DNA of 64,000 nt, taken from assembly GCA_008360955.1 (NCBI GenBank), contig LUCM01000233.1, positions 76,796 through 140,795 on the forward strand, given 5' to 3'. The notes under the pieces were generated by a model. The model did no database searches. It saw only the letters and a program-made list of their open reading frames with translations, and was not told the origin of the DNA. This document shows positions 21,480 through 32,604 of the stretch, in pieces. Within the stretch, counting starts at the first letter, position 1, and each line of letters opens with the position of its first letter. The stretch is from Fasciolopsis buskii (lineage: Eukaryota; Platyhelminthes; Trematoda; Plagiorchiida; Fasciolidae). Position numbers and translations under genes: made by a program.

Positions 21480-23330
21480 TTGTGTTGATTGTATCTCAGG
21501 GCGTTGGTTTAGGAGAGGTTCCGATCGCTGAGATTGGGGTTTAGATCGCCAACGTTTCGTCAGCGGTCAACGTAACTTCGTCGGTGAGTGCGCGCGGTGT
21601 TTCTGTATATATATGGGTGCGCAGTTAGCTCTGACCTTTGACCTTTACGACGACCTTGACCTCGCAGCTAGACGTTTACCTACTAGTTGGGCTTTGTCAA
21701 ATTAACCTTTGACTACGGAAATGACTTTTAGCTTAAGTGCTTTGATCCTTTCAGTTGTGGACAATTATTTCCATTTCAAGTATGCGAATATTTAGTGCTG
21801 TGGTTTCAGAATTGTTTCCGCTTAAATATTGGCTGTGGATCGGTATGAATAGAGCTTCAACTTTCAAATCTAGTTGATTGGTTAGCCCTTCATCCGATGG
21901 TACATGTCATCCAATTCGATATGTCTATCGGTCGAATATTTAAAGAGTACGGGCTTTCAAAACTCCCTTATCTCCCTTGTCGTCCATCCAGGTTGGACTT
22001 GTGTTGTTCTTGGTCCTTGTGAACGATTATGAGAGTAGGTCATGTCTTCTGGCAGCTAGTTTGTGCTCATGCATCCGAGTCTGACTAGTGAAGCATTTAT
22101 TGCAATTCACGCACTTGACTTTGTGTACAACGTCTTTCTTTCCTCGGTTTTGAGTTGTCCTTTTAGTTCCGATACTAGTCTCCGCATCGTTCTGGATGGG
22201 TAATGAGCCAATGTGATTCCTTGGAGACGGGGCAATCATGCATCTACTTCAGATACGTGTCTGATATAAGTTAGAGTGATCATTCTGTTCGGTTGTTCTT
22301 TCGTCACTTTCCTTGTCCATCCAATACTCAGCTATTCTTCTGAAATTTTCGGGCTATATATTCCATTGGAGCATCTTGAAAAGGTAGTTTTCCTCTAGTT
22401 TTCCTCTAGTTTTCCAAGTTCTGCTGTGCCGTAGTGGGTTCTGACTCTCGTAAATGAGGTTCGAATGCTTGACTTTTTGTGGTAATTTGAGTGATTGCTG
22501 TGAAAGCTAAGCATTTTGTCCTCATGTGTTTGTTTATTACGCACTACTGTTGTTCTCAATGTCTTTGGCGTTTCTTCCTGCAAACACGTCAAGAAATACT
22601 AGTTTCTTATCTTCTTCCGACTCCATAGTTAATTTGATGTCTTTGAAGATGCTGTTGATTATTTTGTGTGTGCCTTCAATAAACGAGTGCTTGACAATAA
22701 CGAAGGTGTTATCAACGTACCTGGTTCAAATGTTGGCCGAATTCTTGTTAGTAGAATCTTTTCCAGCGTTTGTATTGCGTTTTCAGCGAGAAATCCGGAT
22801 AAACGCATCGGGATTCCTTTGATTTGCTCGTACACATTACCACTGAATTTGAAGCAGGTGTATAGGCAAAAATCCAGTAGTTCATAAACCGTCTCTGTTC
22901 CCGGTATTTTTTCTGGGTATTATCGCTGCATAATTTCTCTGATTGGGTTCTTTACTAGTTTTCAACAGTATCGTCGTGAACAGTCGCTTTTAGCATGTAT
23001 TCAAGATATCTGTGAGTTTCTTCAATTCCGATTTTAACCCTGAATCACGAGCTCATATGCACAATTTTTTGTTCTTTGCTAGACACAGCTGGTGGATGAA
23101 CTCTGGCACATCGTACTAGACGGGTTATTGGACTTTGCGTCTACCTATTTTTGCGACGCTTAAGTGAAGGGCGATTAGGTTAGCGTAAGGCCCTCAACTT
23201 GATCGAAGGGTAACTTTGAGAGGGATGTGTACGAGCTTTCATATGACCACGTTTGACTGTATAAATTAGCTAACCAAAATACTGGAACAAATTAGTGAAT
23301 CATCTCATTGTAGCGTTAAGATGTTTGTTT
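21480..23330 (-). mobile_element. Penelope-like element: RT and GIY-YIG, broken
   Basis: Minus strand. Palm segment GIPMRLSGFLAENAIQTLE lies at about 22763-22822. The catalytic box RYVDNTFVIV (second Asp replaced by Asn) is at about 22690-22720, then KLVFLDV (about 22580-22600) and, after a frameshift, the thumb motif SFHSNHSNYHKKS with FTRVRTHYG (22395-22592). A GIY-YIG-like segment VHKVKCVNCNKC and EHKLAARRHDLLS lies at 22027-22130. RT followed by GIY-YIG is the Penelope arrangement. The 3' region (21480-22000) ends in a hammerhead-like motif. Stops, frameshifts and the mutated catalytic Asp show it is inactive. The 5' RT part may extend right to about 23.9 kb but is too decayed to place. 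Confidence 0.8.
21550..21590 (-). ncRNA. hammerhead-like core at PLE 3' end, one core change
   Basis: Minus strand: CCGACGA (21578-21584; CTGACGA expected), a weak stem GTTA ... TGAC, and an intact GAAACGTTGG (GAAAC at 21554-21558). The related relic at 56.1 kb keeps CTGA at the position changed here, so the shared ancestor probably had a full CTGACGA core. Confidence 0.45.
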
Positions 23331-23334
23331 TCAG

Positions 23335-26300
23335 TTTGATGCTGCAGAATTGCGAGTACTTCATGTTCGCATGCTAAATTGTCATTTGTGTTCCGCAAAT
23401 CGAAGTGCGCACAATTTGATTGTTCTGTTTATGGTCGGCTGAATCCTCGGCTCCCCAAGCGCATCCTGGTGTCCATGTCACTTTAGGTTTAACACGTAAC
23501 GACCAAACCTTTTTAGATAAACATGTTTACATGAATATTGCTTTGTGAACTTCGCGGGAATGCTGGGACTATTAGTATGTTGACTTTTCATTTGGTTAGG
23601 ACTCAGGAATAATTAGCATTCGTCATGGCGCTGCTAAAAACCCTTTCAAGATTTCGGAGTTCATTTTCACACCCTTTTTGGTCTTACCGATAACCTAACT
23701 GTTATAGACTGTTATTTACAGCTCCGTTTCTGGAGTTGAGTTTTTCATCTCGTATAGTGTGTATTGATTTTTTCTCCTCCAGTCTCGCATTCAGTTTTGA
23801 TATTGGAATTTGATGCCTTGTGGCATCCCTGACAAAGATGCCATTGGTCATATGACTTGATCGAAATGAATGAGCGGAAATCATGGTGTGTATAGATTCT
23901 CCAACTGGAAGGCTTGTGTTTTGCCACCGTGCCACCAACTCCCATCTAGTGTAAGCTTGAACAGATGACCTGAGGTATGGACATGAAAATTATCATTAGA
24001 AAGGCAGTCAGTCAAGGATGGAAGCATCAGTATCGGACACTACTCACAAGTAATTGCTAGGGTGTATATATAATAAACTGCCGTGGCTGACTGTCCACAT
24101 TCGCGAACTCAATCTCACGTCCCCTAACATGTGATCTTTAAATATATTCATAAATGTATTCTCCCAATCCTCCTATATTTTTCTTCTGGCCCTTCAAAGC
24201 AAGGCTAGAATTCCACATCGTGCTTTCTTGATAACCAATAGAGTTCCTTTTATTCATTCAAATATACCGTCCTCGGTGCTCCCTGACAATCAGATTAAAT
24301 CTTTCACTAAATTTACCGGTGATTGACTTCTACATAACACTCATCTACTACATTCCGACATCTTCCTCAGTCACTATCATTCGAGAGTTCGTTTTAGCTT
24401 TCGGTTTATCTCACTGCATATTTGCTTGAGTGGAACTGTTGTTTTATATTTAGTTTTCATATGAATGTCGAAATGCAAAGTACGGAGTGAATTACGTTGC
24501 GACCCTGTGGCACAAAATTGATTCCTTCAAACTTCAGCGTCCTTTGGTGGATTTCCATAATTTTTCCACCCACTGGTGTTGAGCAGACGATTTCTGGCTA
24601 AAATATAAGCTGATACATCCATAAACTCTAATTAAATACAAATATAAATTTTGTCACAGTGTTTTAAACTTTATGAGAAGCCGTTGGGAACTTCATTCAG
24701 ACTCCAGAACACAAACCTTTTCCGTACTATTCCCTCGAGCACTAGTTTCCAACAAAACTTTTGTGCCTCATCGAGCCCACGGAATGGTGAACAAGGAGCT
24801 GCTGAATACCAAGCTATGTGCTAACCTTCCCCGACTCTAGCTCCTTTAATTTCTGCAATGTCTACCAATGTTATTATTGCATCATGTACCTTGAAATTCT
24901 CACCTTGTTTGGAAAAACCGAGAAATACAATACTCGCTAATGCACTGAGACACCGTACTAAGGTAACTTTGTGATAATTTTTCAAGACGTACTTGATCAT
25001 AGATGTCCTTAGATTCCGGCTTCGCTGACCATCAGGAAACTCTTCTACCCATGTCTTTGTCAGCCATTTCGTGATGGGTCCAGGCGTCGTCTGGGAAAGC
25101 CGCCGGCTTGCTTTGCCGAGGCATGCATACTCCGCCGCAACTAAAAGTGAACCGGTAAAATGAGGCAGAACCTGTTTGTCAGGAGGTTTCGTGATTATCC
25201 AGTCTGACCTAGCTGTTTGACAGAAGTCTAATTTTCCCGTTTGGAAACGTGCGGATTTATGCTGACCTGATTCTATAATATGATTCGATCATAAAATGGA
25301 TATCTTTATAAGTCAGTCTGAGGTAAACAGGTATCATTGGGCCTTTTTCGTCTGCGGACAACAATATATTTTGAGAGATAATCGTTGGGTCCCAGTGTTT
25401 CTCGGAGAAACGCTTCTTCTCTCTTCAACGAGTTAACAGAGCAGGTGTTTGGGTAGCCGTAGTAGCATTTTCGTCAAACCCATTTTCGAGGTTATTGGTG
25501 CATGCTTGAAGGTTTTAAGTACTGACCACCTCATGTCACTTTTCGGTAGATAGATCTTTGCAGTGTCTCATCCGATCGCCGCAACATTATGGATTTCTAA
25601 AAATTCCTCTTTTCCAAACGAGACAAAGGTGCGAAGGAATAGATCTAAAGTCTTGTGAAATAGTGACAAAATGATCGAGATCAGTTAAAATCAAAAGGTT
25701 GTCGCGGAAACACCTGCACAGATTGAGAAATGGTTCTATCTGCTTTTCAACTATGGATAGGAACAAGCCAGCTAAGGTTAGATACAACGGATTTATCATT
25801 GCTGCACAATTCATTTTTCTATATAAAGTTCCTTTGTGGGTACCATCAACATGGTCTCTAAGATATTCGACAGGTAGCGAAAGAGAAATAATGACACTGA
25901 TTTTGAAGGAGCCTGATACCGACAGATCAGCGAATTTGGATATTCTATTTTACTTGATTCAAAGGACCGTTCAGATAAATATCTCTCGATAAGTTATTAT
26001 TTTGTTGGAGCGACCAGCCTCACGCCACTTGACCAACGTGCCGTTTGCTAGGTCTATATGGCTTCTGTTTGTCATGTACATGCCTAGACTGCATGGTAGT
26101 AGATTAGAAAGTCTGGTTCATTGACCCTCGTTCTGAGTTTCGAATATGGTTTCTAATCCTTGAAATCATGCCAGACAATCGAAAGTTGATATCGAAAGAT
26201 TGTATCTTTCACGTGCCATCACGCACCACCGGTTTCAAAGTGATGCTAAAGGTTTGCTGTTCAGGAGGAGACTAGTGATATAGGCGGCTGGTCACGATAC

Positions 26301-26420
26301 CATTCCTCTCTGGATACTGCATCCGTAGCTTCAGAGCAGAAAAAACCGGGAAGAAAAGGCAGAAATACTAATCAACGGACCTTTAAAGGCATGGTGCCTA
26401 CCGTGAAAAGGTAAGCGGAA
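23335..26420. other. mostly unassigned; possible decayed PLE at left
   Basis: The first ~600 bp may be remnant 5' sequence of the minus-strand PLE. Beyond that, a 97-codon plus ORF (25699-25992) and a 75-codon minus ORF (25587-25814) overlap antisense and are not recognised. I see no host exon with convincing splice sites. Confidence 0.4.
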
Positions 26421-26427
26421 TAGAAAA

Positions 26428-26720
26428 TTGGCATTCTTCGAGGTTTTAGTACATTGGAAATATAGATACACCGGACGCAAACACACAGATCAAATGTTGA
26501 GCTTCCACAGTAGTCATCAAAATAACCACGTGAGTTTATGCACCCGGTCTCTGTTCCAGGGAGCTGAAGCGTATTGCAGCAAAATACTATTGATAAATGA
26601 AGAAGCAAGTTATTTTTTCAAATTGTTTCAGCCCAAAGGATGAATGAGGAGCTTCCTAAGAATGGTACGCGGAGTGCATAAAAGGAGCTGAAGAGCACAG
26701 TGTGGTCTAATGGTCCTTCT
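26428..26720 (+). mobile_element. Penelope-like element RT thumb fragment
   Basis: The plus frame 26428-26643 contains KHTDQMLSFHSSHQNNHVS, then RSLFQGAEAYCS and YFFKLFQPKG. This is the conserved thumb of Penelope-like RTs (T-D-x-x-L-x-F-x-S-x-H, then a Cys-ending helix and a Leu-Phe-x-x-N-G segment) and parallels the thumb in the minus-strand PLE at 22.4-22.6 kb. Only about 70 codons survive; neither YVDD nor GIY-YIG is present. Confidence 0.65.
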
Positions 26721-26771
26721 ATCATATACCGAAAATGTATTCGAAATACTCGCACGGTTCCTACAGGCGCA

Positions 26772-26965
26772 GGGTATTTTTTTTATCTTTTTATCTTTTA
26801 TCTTTTACTTCCTTTATTAATGAAATAACTATGGGGGGGGCGCGGCCAACAGAGGGCTGCCAAGTGTGGAAGTTGACCGGTGGTGGGAGGATTCGAATCC
26901 GCGACCTTCACTTCCAAATGCCACTGCCTTATCGGATTGGCCATCGCCGGCATTCTCCCATAGAT
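26772..26965 (-). repeat. tRNA-derived SINE (copy 5), nearly complete with tail
   Basis: On the minus strand the head reads GCCGGCGATGGCCAATCC (A-box region, about 26930-26950), then a B-box GGATTCGAATCC (about 26890-26902), CCCACCACCGGTCAACTTCC and, after a G-rich run, an A-rich tail built of AAAAGAT-like units (26776-26812). Head, body and tail within about 190 bp make this the best-preserved short SINE here. The plus- and minus-strand ORFs across it are artefacts. Confidence 0.7.
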
Positions 26966-26969
26966 TGTC

Positions 26970-27495
26970 AAAATTCAAGACAAGATATTCTCCAAGGCCA
27001 AAGTCATTACCCAATTTGCCTTATTTCCGTCCATGGGAATTAACTAATACACACTTTCAGCCTGTCTGAAGTCCCAATTCTGCATCAAGTAACCAGAAGA
27101 TCTGACACCTTTCAAATAGCTTCATAAGCATAATGAACTGAGTAATGTGTACTCTCTGATAAGGGGAAAACTATCAATATAAAAAAATCCAAACAGACTG
27201 ACGGATCGTCAGATATTTAACTATCAGCTGCTGATCCCAACTTAATGTGAACATATCTACAAAGTCAAATAATAAAAATCGGCCTAGAGAAAATGGTCTC
27301 AACGACATCAAGTTCAAAAGACCAAAATTGCTCTGACCAAAGGTCAGGTTGCTGAACGTCGAAACACAAGTGTAAAAAGGCAACAGATTCCGACAGGAAT
27401 ACAAGGATATGCATATTGACATTTGGCACTTGAAGTGATGACAGGATATCAACAATATTTCATTTGGTTCACTTAATGACTTTTTGTCCTGCTCC
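26970..27495. other. unassigned
   Basis: A 107-codon minus ORF (27174-27497) is Cys/Leu rich without a recognised domain and directly precedes, on the plus coordinate, the integrase C-terminus. It may be decayed gypsy 3' sequence. No LTR could be defined by eye. Confidence 0.4.
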
Positions 27496-27499
27496 ATTG

Positions 27500-29010
27500 G
27501 TGACGTATCTGCAACATGATGAAAGATAATCGTTGTACTACCAGTACAAAACAGTCGATCGAGAAGTGAACCTGTTTAATCATTGATGCACTGGCCGTAA
27601 CACCGTTCGCACCATACCGGTAGTCCTTTTAATCAAGAGCCGATCCGGATCCTGGGGCTAGGAGTACCAGTTCCCCTTTAGGCATGGCTGATCGGTTACT
27701 CTAAGATGATTCGCACTACAACGTACCGTCCGTCTCCGCATTGCCTAAATTGAAACAACCCCATCAGGTATGATGTTGGCCTGAGGGGATACTTTATCCA
27801 CCAATCTACACCGTGAGCAGTGCCATCATGGTACTATTTCTCCTTGGAAAGGCTCTCTCTTAGGTGTTGCTCTCAACCAAAGGCATTTGTCCCCCCTTGC
27901 ACAAGAAGTTTGTTATATGTCCAGCGGGTCCGTGTGTCGGAGAGCTATGGGTTATGACGCAATGTTTAGGGGTCTGGCCCTAAATTTTCTTGTTTTCAAC
28001 GACCAACTCCACTAAAGGTTTATTTAATCAGTTGGTTTTCCTTATCAATCCATTGTCATCTGAATGATATGCCGTTGTTTGGATTTTGTCCATTTGTGGA
28101 CTATGCAGCTCGCGCAGCGTAGAATTTTTGAATCTACTTCCCCTACTCTAATGTAGTTGTCTTGGGGCCTCCATTAGCTTCTTCAGTGAATAACGACGAC
28201 GCATGCAGAGGTGTTTTGCATTATTCGATGGAACGATTGCCTAAACCCGTTTAGTAGAGTAGTATACTGCTACAATCATGCACCAACTCCCTCTTGGAGC
28301 TCCTGGCGACGAACCAATAATGCATACGGACACCATGTTGTTCGAATACCCCGCGAAGGCTGGTTGTGAGAATGCATGTTTCCCCAGTTTAAGGTCTTTG
28401 CTGATAATGTACGTTTGATACGCTGTGCAGATTTTGCAGATTTCGACGAGGACAAAGCCACCAGGATCGGATAGAGGTCGTGCTGTACATTTTGTCTTGT
28501 CCCCGATCGTCCGGCTCACTTTGAAAATCTCGCACCCGCTGTATGGAAGATATGATTACAACCAAGCATTGCAAATACTCAAGTTTATAGCAAGCGTATG
28601 AAGTTCTTAGATAACTTGAAACCGTTCCCGTAAGACCAAAGGTATAGTATTTCCTAGCTGTTTCTCACCCTGTCATTCCCCGTTAGATGTGCCCCACCAT
28701 CTTTGAATCGAAAACAGGTAAAAGCCAGTTCAGAGTTTTCTACCTGGGTTACCATCGAGTCCTATTCATTAAAAACTACACCAACTAGTGACGTCATGTT
28801 GAGTGGATGAAGGGCACTCACCATGTTCCCTATTTGGAGGTCCCGACATGGCATGCATTTTGTTCCAGTCCCATGCGAGCAAGTAAACGAGTACTCCCAC
28901 AAATATTTGTCACTTCGCAATCTGTCTTTCGGAGTCATTGAATCCCGCCAGCCACAACAAATAAAGTCGTGTTTTCCAGTTGGACTAATCACCACACAAC
29001 GCTGAAGCAC
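27500..29010 (-). pseudogene. gypsy integrase
   Basis: Minus strand, several frames. DRLRSDKYLWE with a CxxC-like MPCRDLQ (28762-29010) fits the zinc-finger region. VSVCIIGSSPGAPRGSW then VAVYYSTKRV (28241-28519) is the start of the catalytic core, with Cys where the first catalytic Asp is expected. APRQLH (about 28155-28170), TAYHSDDNGLIRKTN (about 28032-28077) and GHITNFLCKGGQMPL (about 27865-27920) complete the core, and GELVLLAPGSGSALD (about 27640-27685) begins the C-terminal domain. Catalytic residues are lost and the frame is broken. Confidence 0.75.
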
Positions 29011-29029
29011 AAGATGTGAACACTAGAAT

Positions 29030-29500
29030 CACAATAGCACAATAGCATACACAAGTTGGTCCCATGGCACAAGGCCACAAACTGAACTAGGCGTCGGTGC
29101 GCCCCACACATTGAGAAGGGATACATAGCTCTTAGATACACTGTAGCATAAATATTGTAGACTAACGGAAAACTGATTTTAGAGGCACAATAACACGGAA
29201 TTAAGTCCTCAAGTCACGTAATCGCACAACGGAGTCGGACGGATCTCACGTCCTTTTTGGCTGTGCAGTCACACGGGTTACAGAGCGCTGAAATCGAACG
29301 ACTAGCATATCGAGCTAGAGAGAAGACTAAAACAGAACAGCCGCGCGTTTATTGGTGATCCACCAATAGGGGGCACTACTCAAGTGAACTTTATCATTTA
29401 TATTAGTTTTATGGGGTGGCCTTGGTCGATAGGAGGAAAAAGCTAATCACGGAGCTTGATTTTGTGAATCATTTTATGGCCATAATTTCAACCTTTGTGA
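29030..29500. other. unassigned segment between gypsy RNase H and integrase
   Basis: No RNase H or integrase match. It contains a short 'cacaatagcacaatagca' repeat and a GC-rich 'ccaccaatagggggca' near its right end. It may be a separate insertion into the gypsy relic; I cannot identify it. Confidence 0.4.
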
Positions 29501-29526
29501 TAGCAAAACGGTTAGAATGATGATCA

Positions 29527-29775
29527 TCAATAACAGAACGATAGCTCTAAAAGGAGGTGCCGATACAACTGCGCGAGCCACATTACCAACAGAGTCTCTT
29601 TCCGCGTGGCATAATAATTTCTTTCCCATTTGCTCGATGAAAAGTTGCATGCAATCAAATGCTCACAACCATCGATGGTGTTCTGCGAAAACAACTCCAA
29701 TAGTTTTGCCGAAATATCGGTATCCAGAGTAAACTCATCGAAACTAATGTGAGCATCCAGGAATGCAAGCACCAC
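29527..29775 (-). pseudogene. gypsy RNase H
   Basis: An 82-codon minus frame contains LDTDISAKLLELFSQ, in which the first catalytic Asp (TD) is kept, and ERNYYATRKETLLVMW, the gypsy 'ERNY..T..E.LA.V.A' helix with the catalytic Glu kept. The later Asp residues are not seen before the frame ends. It follows RT directly, as in all gypsy elements. Confidence 0.8.
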
Positions 29776-29789
29776 TGTCTAATAGAGAT

Positions 29790-30322
29790 TCGAGCGAAAA
29801 TCTTCTAGTCTCTTTTTTGTGCATCGTCTCAAGCAACAAGTGAACTATTATAGATGAAATTCCGGAATCAATTGGTGGCAATAAAATGTTAATCTGAAGA
29901 AACCATGGACTGCGTCAGAGGTACTAGGAGTAAGCCAACAATCAATCTTTTCAAACTTATCGGGGTCATTATTGATACCTAACCAAAACACCATGAACAA
30001 GGTCGGTTAAATGGCAACATAAGAAGTGGCATTTACTTGGCTTCAATTTCAGGTCTACTTCCCTTAGCTCTTCAAAATCAACCGTAGATTCAGAAGATGT
30101 TCATTAGGCTTCTTTTTTTTACCAAACCAAGCAATGGCATGGTACGAGATGGCATAACACTTTGTACATCAAAAGTTGAAAGTTTGCTGAGGCTTTCGTC
30201 AGTTCAGAAGGCATCTTTGTGAACTCATGCAACGTATTTAACAATGTAAATGGTGTCTTGTTCTGGTCTTGGGAGACAAATTCTACTGTCAGTACCCAGG
30301 AGCTAAATGAAACGTGCTGCAC
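29790..30322 (-). pseudogene. gypsy reverse transcriptase
   Basis: Minus strand: LHEFTKMPSELTKASANFQ (within 30119-30322) is the gypsy 'F..MPFGL.NA...FQ' motif, followed by CHLVPCHCLVW, where the frame stops just before the YxDD box should appear. Downstream, LKLKPSKCHFL (about 30020-30055) is the conserved post-catalytic segment. Frameshifts and stops, together with the loss of the YxDD box, make it inactive. Confidence 0.8.
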
Positions 30323-30361
30323 TGATTACAAAATCTGCTTATTTAGGCCAACGTTACATCC

Positions 30362-30624
30362 GAAATTCAATAAAAGATCAATCCCAATGATGAGTTCCTT
30401 GGGTAAATAACGGGAACAATAAAATCGTGCAACTTTTCTCCGCCCCCCTGGGCCGTGGCAGTGATTAAGCCAACTGTTTTCAACAGGTCTCCACTTACAT
30501 CATACAGATTACCTTTGGCCGTTAGTCGTCTGATTGCTTTTTTCCGTCGTGTTAGCTGTCCGATAAGAGTCGTGGAAAATCGCGAGCAGGAAGAAAAAAC
30601 GTTCCACGATGGTGACTGAACCAA
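30362..30624 (-). pseudogene. gypsy protease C-terminal part
   Basis: The minus-strand frame 30367-30624 contains RRLTAKGNLYDVSGDLLKT followed by VGLITATAQGGGEKLHDFIV, and at its end (in two frames) IIGIDLLLNFGC. This matches the flap-to-C-terminal part of retropepsins, where the final 'ILGxDFL' precedes the linker to RT. The catalytic DTG end is not visible upstream, so the protease is truncated or too decayed. Confidence 0.6.
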
Positions 30625-30654
30625 ACATGTTCATCCAGTGATGTCACTGTCCAG

Positions 30655-31435
30655 GTAATACATATACAAATGACTTGTAAATTAACCCACTTACCGCGGT
30701 CTTCTTGCTGGCTTCAGATGCGCAGCCCAAGATCGGAGATAGCCCAATATATTCTGATAATTTGAGTCCGTGCTGCACTTTCATTACAGTTGGCGTCGGG
30801 CAGTGAAGCTGCGAAATACCAACAAGCCTAACCTATATACTTGATGCACTGGAAACTGAAGGGTGGATAGAACGTTCCTAATATTGGTTGAAGGACGTGA
30901 AGAATGAGGATCGGACGGTGTTTTTGCTGACCGCTTGTGAATAGTCCTTGTACCCATTCATGAGGAATTGGTTATTCGACAGAATACCGACATTGATCGC
31001 GTACGACGAACTGAAAATGCTGTTTTTTATGACGTTATCCAAGCTGATTTCCAAGTGATCGAACGTGGCAAATTCCATTTCTCGGTCTGAGGTTTCGTGA
31101 ATCCATCCTATTATTACAACCTCAGGGATTCGAGTGCAACCTTGTGAAACCGTTGGGAATTTAGCTACCTGATGTATTGATTACTGATGTAAACCATCCG
31201 GAGATTCAAAAAAGCTGTCGCTCAAGCAAGATCTCTTATTTTCAGAGGCCCGGTCAATCTGTGGGCAGTCTGACATCGTCTCCAAACCAATGACTGAACA
31301 TCCTGTTGTTCTTTTTCGGGAGACTGTTTGATCCGGAAATTCACACAGATCAAGTTTAAAGCCGACATCTAAGATGTCACAAGGCAATAAAAGGCAACCA
31401 CTTCTCATACGGCGAGTTACATCACCGTTTCATTT
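30655..31435. other. unassigned between two gypsy relics
   Basis: Minus ORFs of 66 codons (30878-31078) and 75 codons (31181-31408) are probably decayed gag/protease of the left element, but no motif confirms this. Confidence 0.35.
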
Positions 31436-31439
31436 GCTG

Positions 31440-32600
31440 GATTTTTAATGCTCTACTCCTTTATTGCGGGAAGACCGGTTATATCCGAAGGGTTTGTCGT
31501 TAGTTCAAATGCAGATTGACAAGTATGAACGGCGAAGTCCCGAAGATGTCAACCAGTTTCCCGTTGGTAGTGAAACGGTGGACTATATCCACTCAGATTC
31601 TGCACGGAAGTGTCTAATTTCAATGCGGTATACACCATCACTCTATTGATGGTACCGGAAGTTGCAAATTCATCTTTCTGAAAGGCGATATGGTAAGGTG
31701 TTCCTGTCAAGCGTACTATCATATGTACCTCCGGTGTCTGCTATCACCGGGTCACACTGCTTGATGAAATGACTCTTCTGGCGCGGTCGGATTGCGCATA
31801 CCTGCCTCATAGGTTTTTGGTTTGAACTGAAAGTTCACCTATCTCGAGAGTAAACCCTGTGAGCGTGCTGGGTCATTCGGTTTTTCTTCCATAATCATCA
31901 ATGGTTCCGTGGGCGAGTTATTACTCGAAAGTATTTGTAAGGTTGAAATAGCAAAGGTAGAATGGTAGCATAGTCCGTGATGTTAGGTATCTATAAGGGA
32001 TCAGTGTTCTTTAGACGAAATACTTTACCGTCTATTCAACAGGAAGCTGTTCTGAAGGCGACAACTAAGAAATGACAAGGTAACAATGCCTCACATGTCA
32101 GATCATCAGCATGGTTGATTACAACTGTAGTGGCAGTCAAAAGCGGTGGTCGAACACCTGAAATTTGTGGTGGTTACCATTTAGCCCTCAGGCCGCGTTT
32201 GGGATGATGTCCGTCGACGGCAGTGAATACTAAAGCGCTTGTGAAATCCATGCTTAGAAGCAGATATTTTTCGAAGCTCGATCTGGCGAACAAACCTACA
32301 GATCTCGCTGACACCCGAGTTCAAACGTTGACTGCCGAAATAATTCCATAGAGTTTGTCCCAAGGCAACCACTTGCCATTTGTCCTCAGTGTTATCCAAC
32401 ATACTCCGTACTGCTATAGACAAGACAATCTATGAACTGAATGGAGTACTGGTTTAACAGGACCCTATCATCATTTCAGGAGCCCAAAAGAAGAGCATGA
32501 CTGAAGAATGGAGTCGCTGATCGACCGGTTGGTAGAGTTACATAGGGCTCAGGTTCTCCACGGTCCATTAAGATATATATTTATACTGTTATTTCCTATT
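31440..32600 (+). mobile_element. second Ty3/gypsy fragment (zinc knuckle and RT), degenerate
   Basis: Plus strand. YCGKTGYIRRVC (about 31460-31497) is a decayed CCHC nucleocapsid knuckle (first Cys and His both changed to Tyr). RT motifs follow in order: PSIQQEAVLKA (about 32030), SSAWLITTVVAVKSGGRTP (32103-32159), RYFSKLDLAN (32262-32291), LPFVLSVI (about 32372-32396) and QDPIIISGAQK (about 32459-32491), where YQDD has become stop-QDP. Between knuckle and RT the protease is not recognisable. RNase H and integrase are absent. The motif style differs from the minus-strand neighbour, so it is a different gypsy lineage. Confidence 0.75.
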
Positions 32601-32604
32601 CTCC

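Larger units (their letters stand above)
27500..30650 (-). mobile_element. Ty3/gypsy LTR retrotransposon, degenerate (PR-RT-RNaseH-IN)
   Basis: Minus strand, in the canonical gypsy order: protease end, reverse transcriptase, RNase H, integrase (described separately). No intact frame spans any two domains. Gag and LTRs cannot be identified, and about 470 bp (29030-29500) between RNase H and integrase has no match and may be a later insertion. A second gypsy fragment lies head to head at 31.4-32.6 kb on the plus strand. Confidence 0.8.

Noticed and set aside
22384..22412. Tandem 'agttttcctct' units as a functional repeat
   Set aside because: Only about two to three units, within the decayed PLE; replication slippage is sufficient.
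32102..32112. CTGATGA on the minus strand as another hammerhead core
   Set aside because: No partner GAAAC or stem II nearby, and it lies within the gypsy RT coding relic.
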